Shown piece by piece: positions 1 to 6,204 of a stretch of 7,015 bases of DNA. A program made the position numbers and the translations under genes. A model generated the notes under the pieces. It saw nothing but the letters and a program-made list of their open reading frames with translations. It ran no database searches and had not been told where the DNA came from. The stretch covers positions 1 to 7,015 of the forward strand of contig JAGLUM010000273.1 of NCBI GenBank assembly GCA_023134755.1. Reading direction: 5' to 3'. Each line of letters begins with the position of its first letter. Position 1 is the first letter of the stretch. Source of the DNA: Fidelibacterota bacterium (GTDB taxonomy: Bacteria > Fidelibacterota > Fidelibacteria > Fidelibacterales > Fidelibacteraceae).

Positions 1-50
1 GCGCTTCGTTCGGGACGAAGAGGCCGTAGGTTCAAATCCTATCATCCCGA
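1..50 (+). tRNA. trnP: tRNA-Pro (anticodon CGG), 5' end outside window
   Basis: This is the 3' part of a tRNA, from the end of the D arm onward; about 24 nt are missing to the left. The anticodon stem CTTCG (4-8) pairs perfectly with CGAAG (16-20) around the 7-nt loop TTCGGGA (9-15), giving anticodon CGG, which reads the proline codon CCG. The T arm is GTAGG (26-30), loop TTCAAAT (31-37), CCTAT (38-42), with one G-U pair. The 3' acceptor strand CATCCCG (43-49) ends in discriminator A50. The next bases are CAA, so CCA is not encoded and would be added after transcription. The visible acceptor strand predicts a 5' strand CGGGATG just outside the window, typical of tRNA-Pro. Confidence 0.93.
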
Positions 51-80
51 CAAAACCGACAAACGTCGGTTTTTGTCTTT
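51..80 (+). terminator. intrinsic terminator of the tRNA, possibly bidirectional
   Basis: The arms AAAACCGAC (52-60) and GTCGGTTTT (65-73) form a perfect 9-bp stem with loop AAAC, directly after the tRNA discriminator base. The T tract continues TTTTTGTCTTT on the plus strand. Because the arms are A/T-rich on the outside, the minus strand also reads a hairpin followed by four T, so it could stop transcripts arriving from recX. The plus-strand role is well supported; the minus-strand role is inference. Confidence 0.85.
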
Positions 81-113
81 ATAACATATAATGAAAAATA
101 GATAATAATTATA

Positions 114-170
114 TGGGAGAAATCCCTTGGGTTGCCCGTTTGGGTACCTACAAGGGATACCCCTACAATG
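114..170. repeat. REP-like imperfect palindrome
   Basis: ATCCCTTG (122-129) pairs perfectly with CAAGGGAT (151-158). Inside it, GGT (130-132) pairs with ACC (146-148), and GCCC (134-137) pairs with GGGT (142-145, one G-U pair) around loop GTTT (138-141). T133 and TA (149-150) are bulged out. A further GGGAGAAATCCC on the left and GGGATACCCC on the right allow alternative pairings. The G/C-rich runs stand out in an otherwise AT-rich spacer. The layout resembles the REP-like intergenic elements with GGGCAACC/AAGGG cores seen in many bacterial genomes; that resemblance is from memory. No U-run follows on either strand, so it is not a standard terminator, though it could protect recX mRNA 3' ends. 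Confidence 0.6.
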
Positions 171-185
171 TTTATATTGTTTATA

Positions 186-206
186 GGAGCAAATGATTAT
201 TTGCCT
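186..206. other. small hairpin downstream of recX
   Basis: GCAAAT (189-194) and ATTTGC (199-204) form a 6-bp stem with loop GATT. G187 can extend it by pairing with C205 if A188 is bulged. It lies about 25 bp past the recX stop. No T-run follows it on the minus strand, so a terminator role is weak. A second AT-only hairpin (ACAAT 165-169 / ATTGT 176-180) lies just beyond. Confidence 0.4.
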
Positions 207-213
207 CTACTAA

Positions 214-234
214 CTTCTATCTTCTAATTTCTAA
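214..234. repeat. 7-bp tandem repeat, three units, reaching the recX stop codon
   Basis: Plus-strand units are CTTCTAT (214-220), CTTCTAA (221-227) and TTTCTAA (228-234), with a partial CTAA before them. On the minus strand this reads as TTAGAAN-type units. The last unit contains the TAG stop of recX (231-233), so most of the array is in the recX 3' untranslated region. Confidence 0.6.
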
Positions 235-854
235 CTACTGTCTTTCCCTATTACCTGCGAAATAATATCCCATGTAAATCCCTTCCCGCGCAGAAAACGG
301 ATAATCTTTTGCTGTGTTTTATCAGAATCTGAATTTTGTAACTGCCGATGTTTTTTTTCATAATGAAAACGGCAGTTTTCAATCTGCTCTATTGTATTAA
401 TATTTGAAAGTATTTTTTTTATAATATTAGATGAAATTCCACGTTGAAATAGTTTTTCTCTAATCTTTATGGGGCCATAACGTCTTCGTTTAATTAATTC
501 CTCACTGTACATGGACGCAAAACGTACATCATTGATATAATTTCGTTCTTTCAGATAGTTGATCACTTTATAAATTGCTTCTTTTTTATATCCTTTTTGC
601 AATAACTTGCTTATTAATTCTCCGGCTGCATGTTCACGCAAGGATAAAAGTTCAAAAGCTTTTTCGCGTGTAAATACACTATCTGCTATTTTTTTTATAC
701 GCAAAATATCTTCTTCCGAAAGCGATGCTCCCGAAGACAAATGAAACTGTATGATCATATCGTCGGTAATTGTTATCCGTTCATCATTATCTAAAAAACA
801 ATTGTAACGATGCGGATGTTTTTTCTGCTGTGATAAGCGTAAAACTATCGGCAT
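231..854 (-). CDS. recX: RecX, regulatory protein of RecA
   Basis: RecX proteins bind RecA nucleoprotein filaments in the cytoplasm and limit filament growth and recombinase activity. At 207 residues this is a normal to slightly long RecX. The short N-terminal beta-rich segment (residues 1-45) precedes three helical repeats: AFELLSLREHAAGEL at 66-80 is the family signature block, YINDVRFASMYSEELI (106-121) followed by GPIKIREKLFQRGI (127-140) is the second, and IIRFLRGKGF...VI (184-202) is the third. The start lies 5 bp past the recA stop. The only purine-rich SD-like stretch (AAGGAAG) is inside the recA 3' end, about 19 nt upstream of the ATG, which is too far for a strong independent site; this suggests translational coupling to recA. 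No frameshift is seen. Very lysine-rich, as expected for this AT-rich genome. Confidence 0.95.
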   Translation of the reverse strand: MPIVLRLSQQKKHPHRYNCFLDNDERITITDDMIIQFHLSSGASLSEEDILRIKKIADSVFTREKAFELLSLREHAAGELISKLLQKGYKKEAIYKVINYLKERNYINDVRFASMYSEELIKRRRYGPIKIREKLFQRGISSNIIKKILSNINTIEQIENCRFHYEKKHRQLQNSDSDKTQQKIIRFLRGKGFTWDIISQVIGKDSS

Positions 855-859
855 AAATA

Positions 860-1879
860 TCAGCCGGTTTTTTCTTCCTTTTTACCCCCAATCCCAAGAG
901 CATCTTTCACTTCATTCGAAATGATTTCCAATACATCTTTATGCTCTTCAAGGAATGACTTGCTGTTTTCGCGTCCCTGTCCGATTTTTTCTTTGTTATA
1001 GCTGTACCAGGAGCCGGATTTCTCAATTATATTGTATTCTACGGCAAGATCAAGCACATCCCCTGTGTAGCTTATGCCTTTGCCGAACATAATGTCAAAC
1101 TCGGTCTTTTTGAAAGGTGGTGCTACCTTATTTTTTACTACTTTTACGACAGTACGGTTACCAATAAAATCGTTTCCGTCTTTAATCGCGGTTGAACGGC
1201 GAATTTCCAAACGTACAGTTGTATAAAATTTAAGGGCTCGACCGCCGGTAGTGGTTTCTGGATTACCAAATACAATACCGATTTTCTCTCTGATTTGATT
1301 GATAAAGACCACAGCGACATTGGATTTACTGACCAGACCTGTTAATTTGCGCAGTGCCTGACTCATTAAACGAGCTTGTAGACCCATATGGCTATCGCCC
1401 ATATCGCCTTCAATTTCTGCGCGCGGTACCAACGCAGCTACAGAATCAATGACAATAATATCAATGGCATTGCTGCGGACCAGTGTCTCAGTAATTTCCA
1501 GGGCCTGCTCTCCGCAGTCAGGCTGGGAGACCAAGAGACGGTTTATATTAATCCCAAGATTTTGTGCATATGTAAGATCTAAGGAATGTTCAGCATCAAT
1601 AAACGCGGCATTACCGCCTTTTTTCTGTGCTTCGGCAATACAGTGAAGCGCCAGAGTAGTTTTCCCTGACGATTCCGGACCATAAATTTCGCTAATTCTC
1701 CCACAGGGAATACCACCGATTCCCAATGCTGCATCTAAACTCAAAGAACCTGTTGAAATTGCATCCACCTGCAACGGTTTTGAACCTTCTCCCATATACA
1801 TTACCGAACCTTTACCAAATTGGCGATCAATTTGAGCAATGGCTATTTCCAATGCCTTTATACGGTCATCTTTTGCCAT
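860..1879 (-). CDS. recA: RecA recombinase
   Basis: RecA is the ATP-dependent strand-exchange protein of homologous recombination and co-protease for LexA-type repressors. The 339-residue chain is complete. Landmarks are Walker A GPESSGKT (67-74), catalytic Glu E97 in AEH (96-98), Walker B IIVID (141-145), loop L1 around [10 protein letters not shown] (157-166), and loop L2 [20 protein letters not shown] (194-213). The C-terminal domain (about 270-330) is followed by a short charged tail, GGKKEEKTG. The segment HSLDLTYA (98-105) departs slightly from the usual HALDPxYA, but no catalytic residue is lost. The ATG at 1879 is preceded by GAAAGGA with about 6 nt spacing. recA is the first gene of a recA-recX unit and sits behind a strong terminator. 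No LexA box of either the GAACN4GTTC or CTGTN8ACAG type was seen upstream. Confidence 0.99.
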   Translation of the reverse strand: MAKDDRIKALEIAIAQIDRQFGKGSVMYMGEGSKPLQVDAISTGSLSLDAALGIGGIPCGRISEIYGPESSGKTTLALHCIAEAQKKGGNAAFIDAEHSLDLTYAQNLGININRLLVSQPDCGEQALEITETLVRSNAIDIIVIDSVAALVPRAEIEGDMGDSHMGLQARLMSQALRKLTGLVSKSNVAVVFINQIREKIGIVFGNPETTTGGRALKFYTTVRLEIRRSTAIKDGNDFIGNRTVVKVVKNKVAPPFKKTEFDIMFGKGISYTGDVLDLAVEYNIIEKSGSWYSYNKEKIGQGRENSKSFLEEHKDVLEIISNEVKDALGIGGKKEEKTG

Positions 1880-1940
1880 GATCTTATCCTTTCTACAAAT
1901 TTATAATGCTCTAATTTTACATAAAATATAAAGCAATTGA
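1880..1940 (-). promoter_or_regulatory. presumed promoter and leader region of recA-recX
   Basis: A strong terminator at 1943-1973 isolates recA from the upstream operon, so transcription should begin in this 61-bp, very AT-rich stretch. Possible -10 boxes on the minus strand are TAAAAT and TATAAA, but neither has a convincing -35 box at 16-18 bp, so no promoter is called precisely. The ribosome binding site GAAAGGA lies just before the ATG. Confidence 0.35.
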
Positions 1941-1942
1941 AA

Positions 1943-1973
1943 TAAAAAAAAGGGATGTCTCAAGACATCCCTT
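1943..1973 (-). terminator. intrinsic terminator of the sugar-kinase operon
   Basis: AAGGGATGTC (1950-1959) and GACATCCCTT (1964-1973) form a perfect 10-bp stem with a 4-nt loop (TCAA on plus, TTGA on minus). On the minus strand the stem runs into eight consecutive T (plus A1944-1951). It starts 22 nt past the ROK stop codon. This is a textbook rho-independent terminator and separates the operon from recA. Confidence 0.95.
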
Positions 1974-1995
1974 ATGTATATGATATATATCACAT

Positions 1996-2952
1996 TTATT
2001 TGAGATTTGCAACGGCCAGAGAGGCAGATCCCACCAATCCGGCATCATTACCCAATTCCGCTTTGACAATTTTTACCACTTCAGCAGGAATGGAGTACGC
2101 AAGTTTGTTCATCGTTGTGCGCGCAGGACCTAATATTAATTCACCGGCATTAGACACACCGCCACCAATAATAATGGCTTCGGGATTTAATGTGTTTACA
2201 AGACCGGCTAATACCGAGCCGAGAATTTCACCAATTTCTTCCAGAACCTTTTTAGATAAGGTATCTCCGGCATTTGCGGCCATGGCAATAGCTTTTGGGG
2301 TAATTTCGCCATCATCAAGATAATTGTCGATATTTGTTTCAAAACCTTTGTTTTTCGAGACCATAAAACGCTCTACAATACCGTCACGACCAATATAACG
2401 CTCCAGACACCCGGAATTTCCACAAGGACAAGATTTTCCATCACGGGAAATTGAGATATGTCCCAATTCACCTGCTGTAAAAGATGCACCGCGGTATAAT
2501 TCACCATTTAAAATGATACCACCGCCAACACCGGTTCCCAGTGTCAAAGCTACGATATGCTTTAATCCTTTTCCGGCGCCATAATAAAATTCACCTAGAG
2601 ACATGATATTAACATCATTATCCAAAAAAGTGGGTTTCCCTAAAATATCCGACATGCCTTTAGTAACATGTATTCCATTTAAATTAGGAATGTTGACAGC
2701 GACTTTCAATACCCCGGTTTCAGGATTTAACAGGCCGGGAGTTCCAATCCCGATACCCATAATATCTTCTTGGGGTAATTTTGAATCATCCATGACTTTT
2801 TGGGTGCATTCGGCAATATGTTTTATAATATCATCACCGCTTTTATTGGGATCAGTTACAAACGAATTTTTTATAACAATTAATCCTTTTTCATTGATAA
2901 TACCTATTTTCATATTTGTACCACCAAAATCAATACCTACATAATACTTCAT
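1996..2952 (-). CDS. ROK-family sugar kinase
   Basis: This is a 318-residue ROK protein, the usual length for kinases of the family, which phosphorylate glucose, N-acetylmannosamine, N-acetylglucosamine or related sugars at O6 with ATP. Seen in sequence: phosphate loop DFGGTNMK (8-15), putative catalytic Asp in DND (111-113, most likely D113), second ATP loop LTLGTGVGGGII (137-147), the GELGH motif (161-165) with the sugar and zinc ligand His, and the zinc-binding CPCGNSGCLE (175-184). The IIIGGGVS segment (260-267) closes the adenosine pocket. There is no N-terminal helix-turn-helix, so it is a kinase and not a ROK repressor. The SD AAAGGAAG stands 6 nt before the ATG. It is the last gene of the cluster, 21 bp after the SIS gene. 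Substrate cannot be fixed from sequence; glucosamine or another (amino) hexose is suggested by the neighbours. Confidence 0.93.
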   Translation of the reverse strand: MKYYVGIDFGGTNMKIGIINEKGLIVIKNSFVTDPNKSGDDIIKHIAECTQKVMDDSKLPQEDIMGIGIGTPGLLNPETGVLKVAVNIPNLNGIHVTKGMSDILGKPTFLDNDVNIMSLGEFYYGAGKGLKHIVALTLGTGVGGGIILNGELYRGASFTAGELGHISISRDGKSCPCGNSGCLERYIGRDGIVERFMVSKNKGFETNIDNYLDDGEITPKAIAMAANAGDTLSKKVLEEIGEILGSVLAGLVNTLNPEAIIIGGGVSNAGELILGPARTTMNKLAYSIPAEVVKIVKAELGNDAGLVGSASLAVANLK

Positions 2953-2973
2953 TTTAAACTTCCTTTGCTTTTT

Positions 2974-3981
2974 TTATTCTGTAAACTCATTACCAACTTT
3001 ACGTGCTCGTGTAGGGTGATCCAAATCAACACCACAGGCAATTCCTACTTCGACCAGGATATTCCAGCAAGCCTGTAACTGTAGATAGGCATCATAACAG
3101 TGCATAGAGGGAATCTTTATGGTCGGGAAAAGGGTATCGTGATCAGAAACAGCAATAACATGCATGCCAACACCATCTACCAGAACTTCTTTAAATTTTT
3201 CTTCTTCTTCTTTGTATGGGTCTATGATAATTACCACTTCATCTTCTGACATAACTTCTTCAATACCATGCACAGCATAGGTTCCTTCAAGATATGCAGA
3301 TTTTTTACGTGTAATTTCATTTGTTTTCAACGTTGCCTCTTCTGCAACACCGACATTTCGGCCCGCAAAATAGATAATATTTGCTTTTGCAATAATATCA
3401 ATAATATCAGGATCGATCTCCATCTCAAGGACTTCCCGGGATTTATCAGCTAATTGTTTCATGGTTTTATCACACGTGCCCCCGAGCATTGCTTTTAAAA
3501 ACTCATGATAGAATAATGCCTGTTCAATAACACTCTTTGTTGCAGCGACAGCCTCTTCTTTTCCGCAATTTAAAATGTATTCATCATCACTAATGGCACC
3601 TAAAGGGGTATTGGAATGTGCTGTTAATGCAAATTTTCCGGCAGCTTCTTTTGTTTTAAATAGGGAAATAACTTCCTTTGTCTTCCCGGAATTCGAAGCG
3701 CCAAAGACCGTAAATTCATCTAATTTTAATTCCAAAGCCTGGCGGCTTCCTTCGGTATATGCAGTAATCGGGAAATTATTTTTCTGAATGATATTTATTG
3801 TATGCTTTGCCGGGAAAATACGTGATGATCCTTCTCCTGTCATGAATAATTTTCCTGTCTTTTTCAATGATTCGATAGCTTTGCTAAGATCTTTAGTTTT
3901 AAAATTACGAATAACATCAATAGTCTCGAGCATCTCTTTACAGAGTGCGTATTGTGCATATTTTGGATTGTTTAATTTCAT
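2974..3981 (-). CDS. double-SIS sugar-phosphate isomerase/deaminase, GlmS isomerase-like
   Basis: Two SIS domains fill 335 residues, matching the isomerase half of glucosamine-6-phosphate synthase without its glutaminase domain. SIS-1 spans roughly 40-160, with GEGSSR (49-54), sugar-phosphate loop SNSGKT (96-101) and EEAVAATKSV (142-151). SIS-2 begins near 200 with FAGRNVG (205-211) and EATLKTNEI (215-223), then H238 in YAVHG and a C-terminal LDHPTRARKVGNEFTE (320-335). E222, K219, H238 and K328 appear to align with the GlmS residues used in ring opening and isomerisation; this is a by-eye alignment. Without a glutaminase domain the likely activity is deamination-isomerisation of an amino-sugar phosphate to fructose-6-phosphate, as in archaeal GlmD or the AgaS group. 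A deglycase role (FrlB type) is an alternative. It lies 22 bp after the phosphofructokinase gene; SD candidates AAGGA (2 nt) and TAAGG (about 9 nt) precede the ATG. Confidence 0.9.
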   Translation of the reverse strand: MKLNNPKYAQYALCKEMLETIDVIRNFKTKDLSKAIESLKKTGKLFMTGEGSSRIFPAKHTINIIQKNNFPITAYTEGSRQALELKLDEFTVFGASNSGKTKEVISLFKTKEAAGKFALTAHSNTPLGAISDDEYILNCGKEEAVAATKSVIEQALFYHEFLKAMLGGTCDKTMKQLADKSREVLEMEIDPDIIDIIAKANIIYFAGRNVGVAEEATLKTNEITRKKSAYLEGTYAVHGIEEVMSEDEVVIIIDPYKEEEEKFKEVLVDGVGMHVIAVSDHDTLFPTIKIPSMHCYDAYLQLQACWNILVEVGIACGVDLDHPTRARKVGNEFTE

Positions 3982-4003
3982 GATCCTTGCCTTAATTTTA
4001 TAG

Positions 4004-5209
4004 TTAATCTACTTTTTTTACTTTTTTACAGGTTTCCAAATCAGCGTAGACCGGCTTGGGTCCAACTAAGGGCACAATATATTCCTTGAATGCCGGTGTC
4101 ATATTCATGCCGTTTTCTGCAATATATCTTTCCGGGATCGGTTTTTGTTTCCCGCCCACATCACGTAAGGGGACAGCATCAATATGAATTTTGTACTCCG
4201 GTCCCGCTTCACGTACGATCACGCTCATCAATCCGGATTCTCCACGGGCAGCCAATTCTACGGCCTTTTTTCCAAGTAAAAAAGCTTCCTGGACATCAAT
4301 ATCCACCGTCCGGTCATCCGCGCACATGGGAAGCGATTCCGTTACCTGAAACTCTCCACGCATTTCCGGAAAATATCTGGAAATAATTTTATGAATTTCC
4401 ATCCCGACTGATACGCCACCCATAGCTCCAAATTCTTTATTTCCAAAATCATCCTTTACTCTTGTAGCTGAAACGGGGTTACCATTCTCATCAGTAACAC
4501 CTTCTCCGCAGATGATGGATACAAATCCGTATTTTTTATAACATGATTCGAAGTATGTAATAAATTTTTCTTCCACAAAGGGTATTTCCGGTATTAAAAT
4601 GATATGCGGTGGATCCGATTCCTTATCCTTGAATGCATAGGGAGCAGCTGCCAGCCAGCCAGCACTGCGGCCGATGGTTTGATAAATTACAAACTGATCC
4701 ACGTTTTGCATATCCCGGGTTAAACGTCCACCTTGATATACCGATAATGCCGTATAGCGGGCCGCAGAGGGGAATCCGGGTGTATGATCCGTTAGGGGTA
4801 GATCATTATCTACGGTTTTGGGGCAACCCGTGCCATAAAGTTCATAGCTTTGTTCCTTGCAATATTTTTCCACTTCGTAGACATTAAGTTGGGTATCATC
4901 CCCGCCAATGCCGAAAAAATAGCGGATATTGTATTTTTTAAATATTTCCAGTACGCGGGACATATTTTCTGTTTTTAATTTTATACGGGAGGAGCCCAAA
5001 GCACTTCCCGGCGTATGCTGTAAGGTATCAATGGGTGCATCTTCGAGATGAATAAAATCTTCTTCCAGAAGGCCTTTCATGCCAAAATGGCATCCCCATA
5101 TCTGTTCTATATTTTTCTCTTTAAGGCATTGTGAAATTATTCCGGCCAGACTTGAATTTATCACAGCAGTTGGACCACCGGTTTGGGCCACGATAGCATT
5201 TCCTTTCAT
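4004..5209 (-). CDS. pfp: pyrophosphate-type 6-phosphofructokinase
   Basis: This PfkA-superfamily enzyme converts fructose-6-phosphate to fructose-1,6-bisphosphate. The N-terminal loop is AQTGGPTAVINSS (8-20). The phosphoryl-donor motif reads GGDDT (102-106), and the substrate motif reads PKTVDND (130-136) with D134 as the presumed base. D105 in place of Gly and K131 in place of Gly are the two residues known to mark pyrophosphate-dependent rather than ATP-dependent enzymes, so the reaction is probably reversible and PPi-linked. TIGRSAGWLAAA (178-189) replaces the usual MGRxAG block, and IPE (206-208) is the fructose-6-phosphate contact. At 401 residues it is longer than the 320-residue ATP enzymes, as expected for this type. 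The ATG has AAGGAG about 10 nt upstream. It opens a tight three-gene run with the SIS and ROK genes and may have its own promoter in the 160-bp gap before it. Confidence 0.94.
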   Translation of the reverse strand: MKGNAIVAQTGGPTAVINSSLAGIISQCLKEKNIEQIWGCHFGMKGLLEEDFIHLEDAPIDTLQHTPGSALGSSRIKLKTENMSRVLEIFKKYNIRYFFGIGGDDTQLNVYEVEKYCKEQSYELYGTGCPKTVDNDLPLTDHTPGFPSAARYTALSVYQGGRLTRDMQNVDQFVIYQTIGRSAGWLAAAPYAFKDKESDPPHIILIPEIPFVEEKFITYFESCYKKYGFVSIICGEGVTDENGNPVSATRVKDDFGNKEFGAMGGVSVGMEIHKIISRYFPEMRGEFQVTESLPMCADDRTVDIDVQEAFLLGKKAVELAARGESGLMSVIVREAGPEYKIHIDAVPLRDVGGKQKPIPERYIAENGMNMTPAFKEYIVPLVGPKPVYADLETCKKVKKVD

Positions 5210-5369
5210 TCTTCGTTTGCTCCTTTGCTTATTTTAACTACTGATTATCGTCTTGACCTGATAATTGTCTGACAGGATAACAGGATTAACATGATAATGC
5301 TTTTTTATCCGTGTTGATCAAGTTCAGTGTAATCATCAAAGTTAATCTTTCTCGTTTTTCTTTTGTCAT
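5210..5369 (-). promoter_or_regulatory. 160-bp intergenic region before the phosphofructokinase gene
   Basis: This is the longest gap within the cluster and the best place for an internal promoter. One weak candidate on the minus strand is TTGATC, about 16 bp, then CATTAT; I do not regard it as established. No terminator with a U-run was found for the gene before it. The middle is occupied by degenerate repeats (separate entry). A weak inverted repeat ATTATC (5244-5249) / GATAAT (5260-5265) lies nearer the phosphofructokinase start. No known riboswitch or glmS-ribozyme core was recognised. Confidence 0.35.
5271..5350. repeat. degenerate short-period intergenic repeats
   Basis: On the plus strand ACAGGATA (5272-5279), ACAGGATTA (5280-5288) and ACATGATAA (5289-5297) are three successive imperfect units of 8-9 bp. 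After a T-run, a second motif group starts: ATCCGTGTTG, then ATCAAGTTC, AGTGTAATC, ATCAAAGTT, AATC, again with a rough 9-bp period. The string resembles the ATCCTGTTAATCCTGT and ATCCGTG-type repeats scattered between genes in many environmental bacterial genomes (recollection, not searched). It probably does not encode protein. Confidence 0.55.
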
Positions 5370-6149
5370 TCAAAACATACTTACTATCAGGTTTTTAACA
5401 AAGCGATAGTACATATCCCCCACTTCAATAAATCCATTATTAAAATTGATACGTTTTCGCTGTTTACCCCAATCAATAAATCCCCCTATCCAGTGCGGTG
5501 CCAGATCAAATGCCAATGCACCCACCTTGCCTTTTTCTGCGTTACCAATAACCAGTAAGGGAATATCTTCTTCGCAGAACTGAATTTGAATCGCATCCTG
5601 ATTATTGGAAATATGCATTTTGACCCCAAGCAAACATAGTTCTGTACCGGGTTTTTGTATAAAGGCATTATATCCACCGATAATACCCGGGCGTTCCCAA
5701 TCCAGTCCCCGGTTTATCGGGTGCTTTTCTTTGCCCTGCATAACTATAATGCCCTGATCGTAATTTATACAGTCATCGGTATCCTGCAAAAACACAGGCA
5801 GCACATCTTCTATGGGAGAGTTTTTATATTCAATATTCAAGCCTGTAAAGGATTCCCAGCCGCCAATCATCAAAAACGATCCACCGTTTTCAATATAGCG
5901 TTTTACTGCAAGAAGCTGTTTATTTGTCGACTGCGTTCGCGAGTAATCACTAAAAATGATAAGATCATAACTGTTTATATCCAGTTCATGCGGAAATTGT
6001 AGTGCGGAAGGAATATAATCGAAATCATATCCTTCGGCATACAGAATAGAAGATAAATATATCGCCGCTAAATCAATATTGTCATCTCCACAAAACAGTA
6101 TTTTTTTCTCAGCGTTTTGTGTAAAGCGGCGTAATGCGACAGGCTCCAA
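5370..6149 (-). CDS. GATase1-like domain protein (PF07090-like), function unknown
   Basis: The 259-residue chain looks like the glutamine-amidotransferase-like family of Pfam PF07090 (DUF1355 type). A Rossmann-like opening KKILFCGDDN (15-24) is followed by YDLIIFSDYS (61-70), the hallmark GGSFLMIGGWESFTG (89-103), SPIEDVLPV (111-119), HPINRGLDW (143-151), GGYNAF (158-163) and the C-terminal PLLVIGNAEKGKVGALAFD plus LAPHW (197-220). Where class I amidotransferases carry GxCxG there is GGW, so ammonia release from glutamine is unlikely. There is no signal peptide or membrane segment, so it should be cytoplasmic. The start is TTG: AAGGAG lies 5 nt upstream and no ATG occurs in the first 90 residues. 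It sits 55 bp after the deacetylase gene. Homologues may act in sugar metabolism, like the related ThuA fold, but no reaction can be assigned. Confidence 0.82.
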   Translation of the reverse strand: MEPVALRRFTQNAEKKILFCGDDNIDLAAIYLSSILYAEGYDFDYIPSALQFPHELDINSYDLIIFSDYSRTQSTNKQLLAVKRYIENGGSFLMIGGWESFTGLNIEYKNSPIEDVLPVFLQDTDDCINYDQGIIVMQGKEKHPINRGLDWERPGIIGGYNAFIQKPGTELCLLGVKMHISNNQDAIQIQFCEEDIPLLVIGNAEKGKVGALAFDLAPHWIGGFIDWGKQRKRINFNNGFIEVGDMYYRFVKNLIVSMF

Positions 6150-6154
6150 TAATT

Positions 6155-6160
6155 CTCCTT
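6155..6160 (-). promoter_or_regulatory. ribosome binding site fixing a TTG start
   Basis: The minus strand reads AAGGAG, five bases AATTA, then TTG at 6149-6147. The ideal spacing and absence of an in-frame ATG nearby decide for the TTG start of the GATase1-like gene. Confidence 0.85.
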
Positions 6161-6168
6161 GAAAAGAA

Positions 6169-6188
6169 GGACGCAGTTTCTTGCGTCC
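6169..6188 (-). terminator. intercistronic hairpin, possible weak attenuator
   Basis: GGACGCA (6169-6175) and TGCGTCC (6182-6188) form a perfect 7-bp GC-rich stem with a 6-nt loop. On the minus strand it is followed by TTCTTTTC, a broken U-tract, and then the ribosome binding site of the next gene. It lies 16 nt past the deacetylase stop. It could be a leaky terminator or an mRNA-stabilising hairpin that lowers expression of the genes behind it. Confidence 0.5.
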
Positions 6189-6204
6189 GTTACTTATTTA
6201 ATAT

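Noticed and set aside
1..230. tRNA 3' end as a phage or integrative element attachment site
   Set aside because: No integrase, no second copy of the tRNA 3' end and no element-like genes follow; housekeeping recX and recA come next.
51..234. CRISPR-like array in the repeat-rich spacer
   Set aside because: The repeats are 7 bp direct units or single palindromes, without repeat-spacer alternation.
1388..1646. Two overlapping plus-strand open frames of 64-65 codons inside recA
   Set aside because: They lie antisense to highly conserved RecA core sequence, have no ribosome binding site of note, and resemble no family.
1955..2323. 122-codon plus-strand open frame over the terminator and the end of the ROK gene
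   Set aside because: It starts in the terminator hairpin and runs antisense to conserved ROK sequence; low-complexity composition with no domain.
2603..2944. 113-codon plus-strand frame with hydrophobic stretches
   Set aside because: The hydrophobic residues arise from reading the ROK gene antisense; the ROK motifs on the other strand are clear.
4090..4386. 98-codon plus-strand frame within the phosphofructokinase gene
   Set aside because: Antisense shadow of a conserved enzyme; no family resemblance.
4004..5209. Ordinary ATP-dependent PfkA
   Set aside because: Asp and Lys at the two donor-deciding positions and the 401-residue length favour the pyrophosphate type.
5210..5369. glmS ribozyme or other riboswitch upstream of the sugar genes
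   Set aside because: Expected for amino-sugar genes, but no conserved core or stable multi-stem structure was recognised; the repeats explain most of the gap.
5655..6002. 115-codon plus-strand frame inside the GATase1-like gene
   Set aside because: Antisense to a gene with a clear domain and start signal; no support of its own.
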